From Pontederia crassipes (taxonomy: Eukaryota; Streptophyta; Magnoliopsida; Commelinales; Pontederiaceae): a stretch of 64,000 bases of DNA. The notes beneath the pieces are model-generated. The model saw only the letters and a list, made by a program, of their open reading frames with translations, made no database searches and had not been told where the DNA came from. The stretch is from NCBI GenBank assembly GCA_030549335.1, contig CM060189.1, positions 33,193,001 through 33,257,000 on the forward strand, written 5' to 3'. Positions 24,804 to 36,168 of this stretch are shown in pieces; within the stretch, counting starts at the first letter, position 1; each line of letters starts with the position of its first letter. A program made the translations under genes and the position numbers.

Positions 24804-26879
24804 TGTAACACCGCCAAAATCTCTCCTCCTATCACGTAGGCAGTCAGATTGACCCCGGGAGCACTACACTGCCTACTACCCTATTGACCATGACCATTCA
24901 ACAAAATGGCATACGTGGCACCAATATATTACAAAATATAATAAAAAACTTTAATGCGAAAGTTCAATCAGTAGAATGTCAAGAGACATTGATAATTAAT
25001 ACAGTCTATAACAAGATAAGAAAATATAGTAACTGTAAGAAGTTCGATAAGCGGAAGATCATGATGTCTTTTAATGGAAGAAAATATACGGAAAACACAA
25101 TGAAACTTTATTGGGCTTGTAGCAATAATCTATGTCATGTGCAGCATTTCTTCAAGCTTCGCACCCTCCAACACCTCGTTAGTTAGCATTCTCACTTGCA
25201 AAATCCCAATGCAGGGGAATCGAATACCCATGAGCAAAGATGCCCAGTACAATAGCAAATAGACGGTGAAATAAAGATCAATGATAATCATAGAAATAAT
25301 ATGTCATTGATGAACAATTGTATACTTTGACTTCTATACATTGACTATAAAGAATCATACATCATGCTTTAACATTAACCATATATGTGCTTTGTTCTTT
25401 ACTATAACTATACTTTGTCTTTACATTACTCGGCATTATCTTTACAATGCCATATTTCATACTTTACTATACAATGTATCTGCCATGCCATACAATACTT
25501 TACTTTGCCTCTGCTTTATTGTGAGTTGTATTACGTCTTTTACATTACTATAATATCCTTAAAGTTAGTTGTCCTATGCAAGTTCGACTTTATTAAGTTG
25601 GAATGCCAGGGGTGACTCTATGAATCTCTGAAACCAGTAAGCCTAAAAAGGGAAAAAGGGGTGGGTGTTAATACCTCACCCAATTCGGAATGTAGGTGGG
25701 AGAGAACTTACACCTCAGGAACAGTGGTCAATTAAGAAACCTGTAGGTTCATGTCTTCTCAGCTAGCTACCTGTCCCTCTAGCACAATATAATAATATCT
25801 GGGGGGAGGAGTGTGACCATTGCATCACCCTTCATTTGAGATACAGGTGGGAGAAGACCTGAAATATCAGAAATAGTGATCATTGAAGACCAGTAGCTTC
25901 GCTGTCTCCTCAGCTAACTACATATCCCTCCTTTACTTTAACTCTAATCTTTGCTCTATATTTTAGGGGCGGCATATAACAATCTCGTGTCTTTGTCTTT
26001 ACTTTATTTATCTTTGGTTATCATGAAATCTATGATTCAGGACCCAACTGGGCATTAATCTCTGACCCAACTCCGGTAGTAGGATCGTGAGAACACGCTC
26101 TGCATGTCAGATCGATCGACCGATCAGATGTCTGGTCGGCCGATCATGAAGTCAGATATGTCCGTTGACAGATAGATCGGTCGACCACCATGGTGAGGCC
26201 GGTCAACTGATTAATACGAACTCGTGAGAGTTCTGTGCGTGAACCGGTCGACCGTTCCAGATATCGATCGATCGATCCCTGCGATAAAACAGGGTCGTCA
26301 GACTTCTTCTCCATTTTCGGCGGTCCTCCGATCGTCCAACAGCGACGATCACAATACGAAAAATGTTGCTAATTACTTTAGGATTATAATGAATCAACTT
26401 TACGCATAAAAAATTCTTAATTCATCGTCTATGGGATTTAAACGCGAGAGTACCTTCGTTCGTCGATTTTTGGTTCGCCGGTGAATCTGCGGTCGTTCGT
26501 CGGTCATCTTTGGGCGATGGGGAATAGCGCTCGATCCTTGAGAACGCCGGTGGAGGTCACTGAGGGTTGAGGGTGCGTCGGGATGATTACTATTCGTTCG
26601 TAGCCGCGTGCTCTGCTTCGTTGCGGTCGCCGGTCGCCGGTTCGGAGGGAGAAGAAGGAAGACAGAGGGGCGACGGTCGGCTGCAGTCCAAAGGGGCGCG
26701 AGGTCGCCCTCGCTTCCTCCCTTTATAGGGTCGGCCGATCGTGGGGCGTGAATCAAGGGAGGATTCACCTCCCCTATCTGTCGTTTCTGTTCGTTCAAGT
26801 TTCCTTTTTTTTTTGAGTTTGAATCAAATTATGATTTGATTCTTTTCCATTAATGCTATGCAGATTTCAAACCGTTACA
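24804..26879 (-). repeat. 5' LTR of the chromovirus
   Basis: 2,076 bp, shorter than its partner because of an internal deletion near 26060. At the junction there is a 9-bp copy (GACCCAACT at 26063-26071) of a motif found 22 bp earlier (26041-26049), like a templated filler at a repair joint. The palindromic cluster is therefore mostly missing, with a remnant at 26110-26280. A TATA-like CTATAAAGG lies at about 26720-26728 on the minus strand. Confidence 0.93.
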
Positions 26880-26884
26880 TCCCG

Positions 26885-27371
26885 ACTCAAGGCCGCGACA
26901 ACCCCTCCCTAGTACAACTCTAATACCAACAATTAGTTTTGTATCTTGAAGTTGTACGCCACTTAGTCCTCCCAGCCAAGGCTAAGTCAGCCTACGGTCC
27001 AAGAATTTGAGGAGTTTACAATAGAAAATTCACTCTTTTAAAATCAAACACACCCTTTCTTTGACCTAACAATGTTTTTGATAACACTAAGGTTGTTTAG
27101 AACTTCAATAGAAGTTGCCTATATCTGACCATTCAAGTTTGGGCACTAATTTTCATAACTTCAAAGGAGTTAATAATACTTTCCAAATTTTATAAAATCA
27201 CTTAAAGTGCTTAAAGAATGATTAACACAACTTTCTAATTATTGTTGAACTCCCCAAAACAACCATAACTATTCATCCTTCTCTTGGATACAAATTGGGC
27301 TTGAAAGTAGCACATTTCGGCCCATCAGCCACCCATAATCATTTGATTCACATTGGACTAGCATCTCTTCA
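26885..27371. mobile_element. Flank belonging to an older retroelement remnant
   Basis: Just right of the chromovirus, 26918-26928 on the minus strand reads TGGTATTAGAG, one base off the tRNA-Met primer binding motif, in the same orientation. Together with the left flank (about 16778-16979) it suggests the chromovirus landed inside the leader of an older LTR element. The rest shows no coding potential. Confidence 0.35.
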
Positions 27372-27379
27372 TGATTTTG

Positions 27380-27951
27380 TAGGGTGAGCATCGATCGGTT
27401 CGGTTAATTAACTGATTGGATAAGTCGATTAATTAACCGAATCGATTCAAAAAAATTTAACCATTATCCGAATAAAAAATATCGGTTAACTGAAATCGGT
27501 TAACCGAAAATTTTGGTTCGTTTAATTAACTATTTTAACCGAAATAGAATATATTATAAAAATTTGTTATTAAATTTATAAAAATTGAAATATATTAAAG
27601 TAGAAATTAAATATATATTCAAAATAAAAAGTAAATATTATATTTGAACTTGATAATAAGGTAAAAATTATTAGATAATTAGAATAACAAATTAAGTTAA
27701 ACAAAAAAAATTATAAAACTATAATAAGTTTTTACCAAATATTAATATAAAATTATTAATTTTTGGTTAATTTGATTATTAATCGAAATTTTGTTAATTA
27801 TCCATAACCGTCCAAATTATTTTGATTAACAAATTTTTTATCCGTTAACCGAACCGAACTTGAATTGGATAATTCGGTTCGATTAATCGGTCAAAAAAAT
27901 CGGTCGATTAACCGTCGGATATGGTAAAATGGTTAATTGTGCTCGCCCTTA
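27380..27951. mobile_element. hAT-type MITE
   Basis: 572 bp, no coding sequence. Ends are TAGGGTGAGCA at left and, in reverse complement, TAAGGGCGAGCA at right. A perfect 8-bp duplication TGATTTTG flanks it (27372-27379 and 27952-27959), as expected for hAT. The subterminal regions are full of GGTTAATTAACCG-like motifs (GGTTCGGTTAATT), typical of repeated transposase-binding sites. It lies about 0.9 kb upstream of the DnaJ gene leader. Confidence 0.85.
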
Positions 27952-27959
27952 TGATTTTG

Positions 27960-29094
27960 ACACCGTTGAACCATGCATTGTACTCTAAAGTTGAGACAGA
28001 GAAGAAATTAGAACTCTAGTCTTAATTCTAGAGTCAAATTTTAAAATTTAAAAAATAAATACTCTCCGAAGATTGTATTCAAATTTAAATTGAATTAGTA
28101 TTGATTCAAATTTTATAAGACGAACCTTAAGAATGACTTATTTACTTTCTCATTGTATTAAACATTGATCACTTTGTAAAGTTTATACAATCAAATTAAT
28201 CAATCTACCTTTTCTCTCGGTTGAAGGAAAGTACTCATTTAATGATATACACACACACGAAAAAGTAATGAAAAAATTAAGAGAAAATGCGACATCATAA
28301 AGAAAAATCAATCTCCCCCTTTCCTATCTTTTAATACATTTTGTAATTTTTATTAGCTAAATTTATATTAGACAAAAGAAGATTCTGGAAGAATAAATAA
28401 AAAAACGGGACCCATCGCCATCAAATCATATGGCTTTGTTTTAAAACAAATATTTGATACCTGCATCTTTTAATGAGTGGGTCATGAAGATTATGAAAAT
28501 ACATAACTGCCCCTCAGCATCACAAATTATGTGCCCCACCCTTAATTACACACACACAAAAAGCCTGGAATAAGAAAATAAAAGAATTCTTCAAAATGCT
28601 GAACCTAAAAATACTAAATTTCATATAAATACAAAATAAAGTTAAAAAAAGTGTTCAATTGATCATAAATTACATTTTATACATGCAAATTTTTATATAA
28701 ATCATTAGATAAAAAATGTTTATTTCATACTCTCTAATTCAGGGAAAAATATGTTTTGAAACTGTGGGTCCCACACCTTGGGTTAAATTTTAACCATGGT
28801 TAATTCTCTCCAAATTCGAGTTTAGTTAGGGTTCGGAAATTGTTGTGAAATCGTAGAAATCCAGAAAAAAAAATCGAAAAGGCGCCTTTTCTTTCTATTT
28901 TATCTCTCCTTCTCTCTCTCCCCTGTTTATTATGGTATTTGAGGAATTGTCCTGCGAAGGCTTTGGAGGGGTTTTTTTTGGTCTTTTTTTCCCTCTATTT
29001 CTTCCCATTTGGTTTGCTCGTAGATTTTGGAGGGGGAAAGGGAAGGACGATGCTGCCATGATTCGAATTCCGGTGATCGGCTTCCTCGGAACAG
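27960..29094 (+). promoter_or_regulatory. Upstream region and leader of the DnaJ gene
   Basis: No other gene is seen. AT-rich DNA passes into a pyrimidine-rich, leader-like stretch (about 28880-28925, TCTCCTTCTCTCTCTCCCC). Weak TATA-like strings lie further up (ATATAAATAC near 28624). The transcription start cannot be fixed from sequence alone. Confidence 0.4.
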
Positions 29095-29589
29095 GTGATC
29101 TCTCCGTCTCTCTACCACCTCTCGCGTTCCCTCCAACGACCCACTTCTCGCCGTAGGCCGACTCTGCCGGCCGGCCGGCCGGCGATCGTACTCTATTAGG
29201 GCTTCGTTGCCCGATTCTTGGAAATGGCGGAAACTTTTGTGCCATTGACGGTGCATGCGTTCGCGAGCCCCAAATCCGACCACATATCTTTTTCCCCGTA
29301 GCTTGTGTGTCTGTGAGAAGATGCCATTTTCTTTTTTTGAATTTTTTTTTGTGAAGCGATGCTGTTTTCCTGAACGGTTTGTGGGCGGTTAGGGATTTCG
29401 CATGTTTATGACTGCTCGGCAAATGTGTTGCCTATGGAGTTAATGTATGTGGATTTTGGTGTGATATCCCCGAAGATGTTGACTTCCGACTTTCTGCTTT
29501 TTATATATTTTTGTGGATTCCCTTTTCTCATAGATTTATGATCGCTTGGAATAACCGCGCATTTGAATTTGTTCTTGTTTTGTAATCAG
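29095..29589 (+). other. Possible 5'-UTR intron of the DnaJ gene
   Basis: A donor-like CAG/GTGATC at 29095 and a good acceptor, T-rich then TGTAATCAG, ending at 29589 frame a stretch with no coding match. Between them lies a (CCGG)n palindrome at about 29167-29183. A leader intron is common in plant chaperone genes, but this is inference; an RNA read across the junction would settle it. Confidence 0.35.
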
Positions 29590-29705
29590 GTTGGCAACAT
29601 TAGGGTCTCTGTTGCATGTTGCTGAACTGCAGGGCCTACTGTTGCATTCAGTTGTACATTTTGAGGGACGGAGGGGGGAGGGATTAGTGTTCAGTAGGGT
29701 GCTGG

Positions 29706-32021
29706 ATGGAGTGCAACAGGGATGAGGCGCTCAGAGCAAAGGAGATCGCCGAGAGGAAATTTGCAGAGAAAGATATAGTGGGTGCCAAGAAATTTGCGCT
29801 GAAGGCCCAAGCACTATTTCCAGCACTTGATGGCATTGGGCAGATGATAATGACTCTAGATGTTTATCTTGCGTCCGAAGTGAAAATATGTGGCGAGAAG
29901 GATTGGTATGCAATTCTCTCTTCAAATGTTTCTGCAGATGAAGAAACAATGAAGAAACAGTACAGGAAGTTGGCACTCCAGCTTCATCCTGACAAGAACA
30001 AATCCATTGGTGCTGAAGGTGCTTTCAAGCTTATTTCAGAGGCGTGGAGCATATTGTCAGATAAGACAAAGAGAATGTTATATGACCAGAAGAGGATTGT
30101 GAGGGGATATCAGCAAAAGGTTTATCAACCCAATAAAGACACTTCTTTTTCTAATAACACTAATGGGCTTTACAATTTCACCACTAGTGCATCAACCAAA
30201 ACGAAAGCTCCTATGCCAAGCAATACAACTCCTGCTAAAGTGGACACTAATTATCGGCCTCCTAGTGCTGATACATTTTGGACATGTTGCACTCATTGCA
30301 AAATGCAATACGAGTATCTTCGAATTTATGCCAATCACAACCTTCTCTGTGCAAGTTGTCATGAACCATTCTTAGCTAAGGAGACTGCTGGTCCTGTTAA
30401 TGGATCTGGTGCACCAACCCCATGGCCGACTCAGCAACAATTTTCTAATCATAGTTCAACAAGCAGAGCTACGTCTGCTCCAGTAAGAAGTAATTCAGCA
30501 TTTCCGAATGTGGTAACTCCTAATGTTCAACATGGGGTAACTCCTAATGTTCAGCATGGGGTTAATATCGGTTCATTTAGTAGCCAAAATTTCCAATGGG
30601 GTGTTTTTTCAAGAACTGCAGGAGCAGCAAGTGCAACTGCCTCCACTACTGCTGCTGCTCAAGCTGCTAACATGGTCCATCAAGCATACCAGAAAGCTAG
30701 AAGAGAACGCGAAGAAGCACAAGCTGCAGCTAAAAGGGAAGAGGCTGTCCGCAGAAAGATGAATGTGTCAAAGAAGAGCTTTAGTATACACAAAACTGCT
30801 GATGCAGGATCAAGTGAGAGTTTGCTGGCAAAGAAAAGAACAGGTCTTGATGATACTCGAGAGAAGAATGCTCAGAAGTTCACTGAGCAGGTCAAAGCAT
30901 CTGAAATAGGGAAGGTCAATGAAGTTCCTGAAGACTTTTACAAATTCAGAGTGAATGCTTGGCAAAATAGCTTGGGTAGAGAACCTTCGCAGCTAGATAT
31001 TCGAAAGATGTTGATTGAGAAGACTAAATTAACAATTGATAAGAAGTTAGAAGAGTGGAATTCTGCTGCCAGGGAAAAAAATGACGAAAAGGAAAACTTC
31101 AAGAAGAAATCGAAAGTTGATGAAGGTGACAAGGAAAGTATAAAACATGGGGTCCATAAAGCTGATACTGAACAGATTGATTGTGAAAAATCTAGAAGTA
31201 ACAAAAAGAAAGATACAGCTGGGAAGAACCTACCTACTGACCAAGATACTGATTTGGATACTGAAGTAAATGAGCCAATGTCAATAGATGTTCTTGATGC
31301 AGATTTTCACAATTTTGATAATGATCGTTCAGAAAACTCATTTGGAAATGACGAGATCTGGGCTACATATGATGATGAAGATGGCATGCCTCGTTTCTAT
31401 GCTTTGATTCAGAGAGTTATATCTTCAAAGCCTTTTAAAGTTCGCATGTCTTTTCTGACGTCAAAATCCAACACTGAATTTGGTCCTTTGTCTTGGGTAG
31501 CTTCTGGTTTTGCAAAAACATGTGGTGATTTTAGAATAGGCAAATATGAAGACTATGGTACAATTAATAGTTTCTCACATAAAGTTAGGTGGGAAAAGGG
31601 TCCTCGTGGTATTATAAGGATTCTTCCAAGGAAAGGTGATATTTGGGCACTATACAGAAACTGGTCTTCTGATTGGGATGAACATACTCCTGATGACGTC
31701 ATCTACAAGTATGACATGGTAGAAATTCTTGAAGATTACCAGGAAGAACATGGTGTACTTGTAATCCCATTGGTGAAAGTACATGGATATAGAGCAGTGT
31801 TTCGTTGTCACGAGGATCCTAAAGAAGCAAAGAGGTACAAGAAAGAAGAAATGTTCCGTTTTTCACATCAAGTACCTTCCTATCTATTAACAGGTCAAGA
31901 AGCTGAAAATGCCCCAAAGGATTGCCATGAACTTGATCCAGCATCAACTCCTTTGGAGCTTCTTCAGGTAATTACAGAATCACAAACAAATGAAGGCATG
32001 GAGGGTATTGAGCATATGTGA
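29706..32021 (+). CDS. DnaJ (J-domain) protein with C-terminal DUF3444
   Basis: One intronless frame of 771 residues. Residues 1-60 (ECNRDEALRAKEIAERKF...) are the helical leader typical of this plant family. The J domain is about 66-128, with the HPD motif at 94-96 (LQLHPDKNKS), which stimulates Hsp70 ATPase activity. Residues 191-219 hold paired cysteines (FWTCCTHC and CASC), a small zinc-finger-like segment seen in the family. A low-complexity, charged, Lys/Glu-rich middle follows, then DUF3444 at about 548-730 (EIWATYDDEDGMPRFYA, GDIWALYRNW, FRFSHQVPSY). The protein is expected to be a nuclear or cytosolic Hsp70 co-chaperone; its clients are unknown. There is no glycine/phenylalanine region or canonical DnaJ zinc finger, so it is a type III (class C) J protein. 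An 8-residue tandem (VTPNVQHG twice) lies near residue 270. Confidence 0.95.
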   Translation: MECNRDEALRAKEIAERKFAEKDIVGAKKFALKAQALFPALDGIGQMIMTLDVYLASEVKICGEKDWYAILSSNVSADEETMKKQYRKLALQLHPDKNKSIGAEGAFKLISEAWSILSDKTKRMLYDQKRIVRGYQQKVYQPNKDTSFSNNTNGLYNFTTSASTKTKAPMPSNTTPAKVDTNYRPPSADTFWTCCTHCKMQYEYLRIYANHNLLCASCHEPFLAKETAGPVNGSGAPTPWPTQQQFSNHSSTSRATSAPVRSNSAFPNVVTPNVQHGVTPNVQHGVNIGSFSSQNFQWGVFSRTAGAASATASTTAAAQAANMVHQAYQKARREREEAQAAAKREEAVRRKMNVSKKSFSIHKTADAGSSESLLAKKRTGLDDTREKNAQKFTEQVKASEIGKVNEVPEDFYKFRVNAWQNSLGREPSQLDIRKMLIEKTKLTIDKKLEEWNSAAREKNDEKENFKKKSKVDEGDKESIKHGVHKADTEQIDCEKSRSNKKKDTAGKNLPTDQDTDLDTEVNEPMSIDVLDADFHNFDNDRSENSFGNDEIWATYDDEDGMPRFYALIQRVISSKPFKVRMSFLTSKSNTEFGPLSWVASGFAKTCGDFRIGKYEDYGTINSFSHKVRWEKGPRGIIRILPRKGDIWALYRNWSSDWDEHTPDDVIYKYDMVEILEDYQEEHGVLVIPLVKVHGYRAVFRCHEDPKEAKRYKKEEMFRFSHQVPSYLLTGQEAENAPKDCHELDPASTPLELLQVITESQTNEGMEGIEHM

Positions 32022-32538
32022 TTGCGATTATTGGTATACCCATTAACCTTTTGCCATTTCTGAAGTTCTTTATCTGTATAGTATTATCAACAGTTTTGGC
32101 TGGTAACTCAAACTAGGTTGCCAGATGAATAGTCTATTTTGCAGTCATGTAGGACAGTTGATATTTGGCATTTCAGACAAGAATTTTGCAGCAAAGTGCT
32201 AGTTAAGGTATTCTGAAGTCAAGTTGGGGAGATTAAACAATTTCTGACATTGATCGTGTTTCAGTTGGAGCTTGGAGCTGTCTTTGATTGGTAAGGTGGC
32301 TGCTTTTACAACTTACTAGTTATACATGCACATAAACTGTAAATATTCCACGTATCTTTCACTCCTTGATTCTTTTTATAGAGCCAACTAAGGAATTTCA
32401 TCTCTAACTTTCTTTCTTAATTTGTTTATTCTACCTATCATGCTGTAGAAGGAATGCACGGATTACCTTGATAATAATACATCATATTACATAGGTACAT
32501 TCCACTTTTTTCTTTGTTTGTTTGTTTGTTTTTAGGTA

Positions 32539-32599
32539 CAATTATTCTTTTTCTAAAAGAGGTGAAAGGATGGTTACTGAATTTGTGTGGCCATCCATT
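32539..32599 (-). mobile_element. Truncated poly(A)-tailed retroposon
   Basis: On the minus strand: GGATGGCC...AACCATCC, then TTTCACCTCTTTTAGAAAAAG. It shares the 3' end (stem-loop, pyrimidine-rich linker, A tail) with copies at 34358, 36902, 54671 and 58571. Its 5' border is unclear. Confidence 0.5.
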
Positions 32600-32623
32600 T
32601 TGTATTAATGTAGAAAACTACAA

Positions 32624-32798
32624 TTAAACTCCGCCTATGTTTTATAGCCGGTCCCAAGCCCGGATAAAGGAGGAGGGTTGTGTTAGGCCCCGACAGCCTG
32701 CGTAAAACCCAGTCGAATCTCATGAACATGGATCAAGGCGTCGTATGATCCATGTAGCCGACCCCACCTAGTGGGATAAGGCTTTGTTGTTGTTGTTG
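32624..32798 (+). mobile_element. Au SINE, full length
   Basis: Runs from ACTCCGCCTATG through GCCGGTCCCAAGCCCGG and TTAGGCCCCGACAGCC to CCCCACCTAGTGGGATAAGG, ending in (TTG)n. This matches the Au SINE, a tRNA-related SINE widespread in flowering plants. A perfect 13-bp target duplication, TAGAAAACTACAA, flanks it (32611-32623 and 32799-32811). Confidence 0.93.
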
Positions 32799-33764
32799 TA
32801 GAAAACTACAAATGTACAAGTGACTGAAAGAAACAAAGAAAATGCTACCACAACTGAGAGTTGGGCTCTGCGATATACACTCCGCACTCACCCAAAAAAA
32901 TGAGATGTCTTCTTCATACTATCATTTGGACATATCTTTCTCTCCATGATTTGTTTTGTCTTCTTTTGGTAGATTATCTAGATGGATGAATTGGTTTATT
33001 TAAATTTATTCACTATTGCTGGTGCTGCTTGATATGGATTATAGTTACTATCATTGACTCTGAATCCCTTATTTTGCATTATTGAGATTATCATTATTTT
33101 ATTTGATTATATTTTTGTAAAGCTGTTTTGAGTGAAAGGTGAACTATCTGTAGAACTATATTTACGAGATCTATCAATATCCCAGAAACATGTGTCTTGA
33201 TGCAGTTTCATTCAAGTTGTGATATTTTTCTGAAATTTTGGTAGCTAATTTGGTGCTCGAGTAGATGCAGTTGTGGTAAAATGACAAAGCAGAACAAAGA
33301 TGATACACCCATTAGATTTAACTTCTTTAATCATAACTTAGCTAAATATAATATTTATAGTGCTATCAATATCTAACCATTTACCGATCTTTTTGGTGTT
33401 TACTAAGATCGGTAACACCTTTTAGCGAAGTTTTTACATTTGCTTAAGCCTTTTGGCACCTTTCTTTAGTGGCTTATGTACTGTAAGCAAGAATGGTAAC
33501 ACACTTAAAAGGACACCAAGATTTTAGCTATACCCTTTACTATTGTGGCATATCCCTGCAAAAATTCCTTGCCTGCAACTCTTTTTCATTTGTCCTTTAG
33601 GTTTCTTGGTCATAAGAGTTCTTTTATCCTTCTCAAAAACGAGTTTTTTTCTACTTGTCACTTTACTTTTGTTAGAAAATAAGCATGAAGACTTTCCATC
33701 TTTTACAAAACGTATTGTCTTTCAATCGTAAGAAAAAAAGAGATTTGTGAGGATTGTCTTTTGC

Positions 33765-33808
33765 AAGTATGTTAGGATCCTTCTTTCAAAAAAAGTATGT
33801 TAGGATCC
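33765..33808 (+). mobile_element. Tail-only poly(A) micro-insertion
   Basis: Twelve bases, TTCTTTCAAAAA (33781-33792), sit between two copies of AAGTATGTTAGGATCC (33765-33780 and 33793-33808). This is the form of a retroposon insertion truncated to its last bases and tail. Confidence 0.7.
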
Positions 33809-34357
33809 CGATCTTAGTAAGTTTTTACGACCTTACAATTCTCAAGAGAGAAAATTATCTCAATCTTACTAGAGGATTTTAAATGTAGGATTTTTGCTAT
33901 ATATATCTGGATCTTGGAATTGGTAGGATCATTTATCTATGTCCTACCGATATTATGGAAAATGGTACAAATCTTTTTATTAGAACTAAAAAATACGAGT
34001 AAGCTTAGCACATCAAAGGTAGCTTTCATCATCAAGTCATTCTTTTATGCAAGAATGGTAGAGAATTTGCAATTCTAGGATATGGGAACAGAGTCTTCAA
34101 CAGTTGCTTCATTTTGGCTGACATTGAGAGAGGAGTTTACCATACACGACTTCTGATTGTGGATTCGGACGTGCTTGACTTGGAGAATACATGTGAAAGA
34201 TGAGATGAGTTGGTCATGAAGGTGGTAATAAGACTTGCAGATGTGAATGACTTCTAATGAAAGCAAATACGTTCCGCCTTCAGTGACCTAGGAGAATGGT
34301 TGGGGAGTTGTAATTGATTGTAACATATATTTGTAATATTTTCATATTTCAGTAAAA

Positions 34358-34406
34358 TGGATGATTACACATGGTAACCATCCTTTCCACACTAAAAATA
34401 AAAACT
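34358..34406 (+). mobile_element. Truncated poly(A)-tailed retroposon
   Basis: GGATGATTACACATGGTAAC, then CATCCTTTCCACACTAAAAA and an A-rich tail. It shows the same stem-loop and linker as the other members of this group. No target duplication could be assigned. Confidence 0.5.
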
Positions 34407-35394
34407 CAATTGAATTAGATTTTACTATTTCATTGTTATCTTTTATTATATGTTCACTCACTTAACTCTAATATATATTCTAAAAACTTGTCTAAAATAC
34501 TATTATATCTTTTTTAATCAGAATATCATATTTAATTGTAGTGCAACATTGTGCTTCTTTAAAGATCAGTATATATATTGTACTATTTTAATATTTATAT
34601 TAAAATAAAACATTATACTTCACAATACATATAAATATATCAGATTTGAAGGAGTTCTCAGGATGTATTGATATTTGATGGTTAATTAATTCTTATAATA
34701 TCTAACATTCGTGAATAGATTTGCATTTTAAATATTTGTATTAAAATATTATTTTTTATTCATTGGGTAGGATCTTTTATCCTCGATCCAATCTTGCAAT
34801 TCTCGATGGTAAAAAAATCTCTTATGATCATACTTCGAAAAGCGATCATGACAACCTTGGTTGTGTAGTAATATTGTTTTTGTCCATTTAATGATGGACA
34901 ACAATCAATCAGTTATTAACTGCTAGCTTTAAATGTTTAAATAAAAGACGTGATGAACTCACAATTGAATTAGCTGATGAATATAAAATGAGAGATAAAA
35001 TTAAAATAATTATGAATTGTTCAAGTGATATTATTATATGTATAGAATTTTACATTAATATACAACAAGTACTTTCTTTCAGTTGGATATTGTATTGTCT
35101 TAGTCATAAATTAAAGAAATACTAATAAAAGTGATATTTATTTTCTTGTCATTTTCTCCATTTCTCTATGGTAAAACTTTTAAACATATATGTAAAATGG
35201 TGATGGAGATGAAAAGCTAAATAACAGATAACCATAGTGATTTAATTCATTACGGAAACCATAGTGATTTAATTAATTTCGGAAATAGTTTTGTTAAAGT
35301 AGCATTTATACTAAGTCAAACTGCTAATCACTATTATAAATGTTGTTTTTTTAAAGCTAAATAAACTAAAAGGATGATACAGAGTAGTTGGACA

Positions 35395-35647
35395 AGAGAA
35401 ATGGGCAGAAGGGTGACTAGGAGGAGCTGGTCATCCGTGAGCTTTTCCCGCTTATTTAGTTTGTATGATAATGACAACCAGAATGATAGCAGGATGGCAA
35501 TGCTCCTATTATATCAAATGATTATGGGCAAAAGGATGACTAGGAGGAGCTGGTCATACGTATGTTGTTCCGGCTTATTTAGTTTGTATGATACGACAAT
35601 CATAATGGTAGCAGGACAAATGGCAATGCTCCTACTATATCAAATGA
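35395..35647 (+). repeat. Two-copy tandem duplication of about 125 bp
   Basis: Two adjacent diverged copies (about 35398-35520 and 35521-35647) share GTGACTAGGAGGAGCTGGTC, CGGCTTATTTAGTTTGTATG and GGCAATGCTCCTA.TATATC. An open frame of 93 codons (35374-35655) runs through both copies and repeats the peptide RMTRRSWS...LFSLYD...MAMLLLYQM. No known protein family is recognised, and no neighbouring signal supports translation. Confidence 0.8.
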
Positions 35648-36124
35648 AGCATTAGCTTGATTATTTAGACAGTTTATCATCAAAATTAGCTTCCATTTTG
35701 ACCAAGCAATTATTGCGTTCATGTTAGGCAACAAACAGTATCATAATCCATTTGGTAGAATTAAGTAAATATCTTAGCTGGACAGATTAGGAGTATTGGA
35801 ATTATTAAGCTATCAATGTATTTATATTTGATCAACATGCAGTCTTACTTGACTGTTGTTAAATTGAAGTTGCACCTAGTTCCATGTACTCTCTCTTTGG
35901 GATTCATCAATTTCACATTTTTGGGGATAACTTGATATTTTAGGTTGTCAGCGTGAATCATTGGAATAGTGTGCTCATATCCCTCTAAGAAAAGAGTATT
36001 GTCGCTTCATGACTTTGTCACGCTCTCAACAAATGTGGAGGAAATGGTTGGCAAACCCTTGGTATTATCATCCCGCTATATCAAAACGAAGCTTTTATTG
36101 TGCTATGCTTTAAATGATTGTCTA

Positions 36125-36168
36125 CAACAACAACAACAAAGCCTTATCCCACTAGGTGGGGTCGGCTA
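36125..36168 (-). mobile_element. 44-bp Au SINE/RTE tail insertion
   Basis: Only the last 44 bases of the Au SINE/RTE 3' end are present (minus strand: TAGCCGACCCCACCTAGTGG...AAGGC, then TTTGTTGTTG). A perfect 17-bp duplication, CTTTAAATGATTGTCTA, flanks it (36108-36124 and 36169-36185), so the target site can be reconstructed exactly. Confidence 0.9.

Larger units (their letters stand above)
16985..26879 (-). mobile_element. Full-length, inactive Ty3/gypsy chromovirus (Tekay/Del type)
   Basis: 9,895-bp element on the minus strand. It is flanked by the 5-bp target duplication TCCCG (16980-16984 and 26880-26884). LTRs run TGTAA...TTACA: the 5' LTR is 24804-26879, the 3' LTR is 16985-19359. 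Next to the 5' LTR is a primer binding site for initiator tRNA-Met. The interior encodes gag with a CCHC knuckle, protease, reverse transcriptase, RNase H, integrase and a C-terminal chromodomain, the gene order of Ty3/gypsy. The chromodomain and long LTRs point to Tekay/Del. Many stops and frameshifts and altered catalytic residues show that it is dead. By eye the LTRs differ at several to about ten percent of positions, so insertion is not recent. An extra small frame lies ahead of gag. Confidence 0.95.
32022..35390. other. DnaJ 3' region and intergenic DNA
   Basis: No coding gene is recognised. It holds the 3' UTR of the DnaJ gene, an Au SINE, poly(A)-tailed retroposon traces (see separate entries), and at 35229-35283 a short two-copy repeat (ACCATAGTGATTTAATT). 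A polyadenylation site could not be assigned. Confidence 0.45.

Noticed and set aside
28895..29422. 175-codon minus-strand frame opposite the DnaJ leader
   Set aside because: It lies across the probable leader and leader intron of a clear plus-strand gene, is basic and low in complexity, and matches no family I know.
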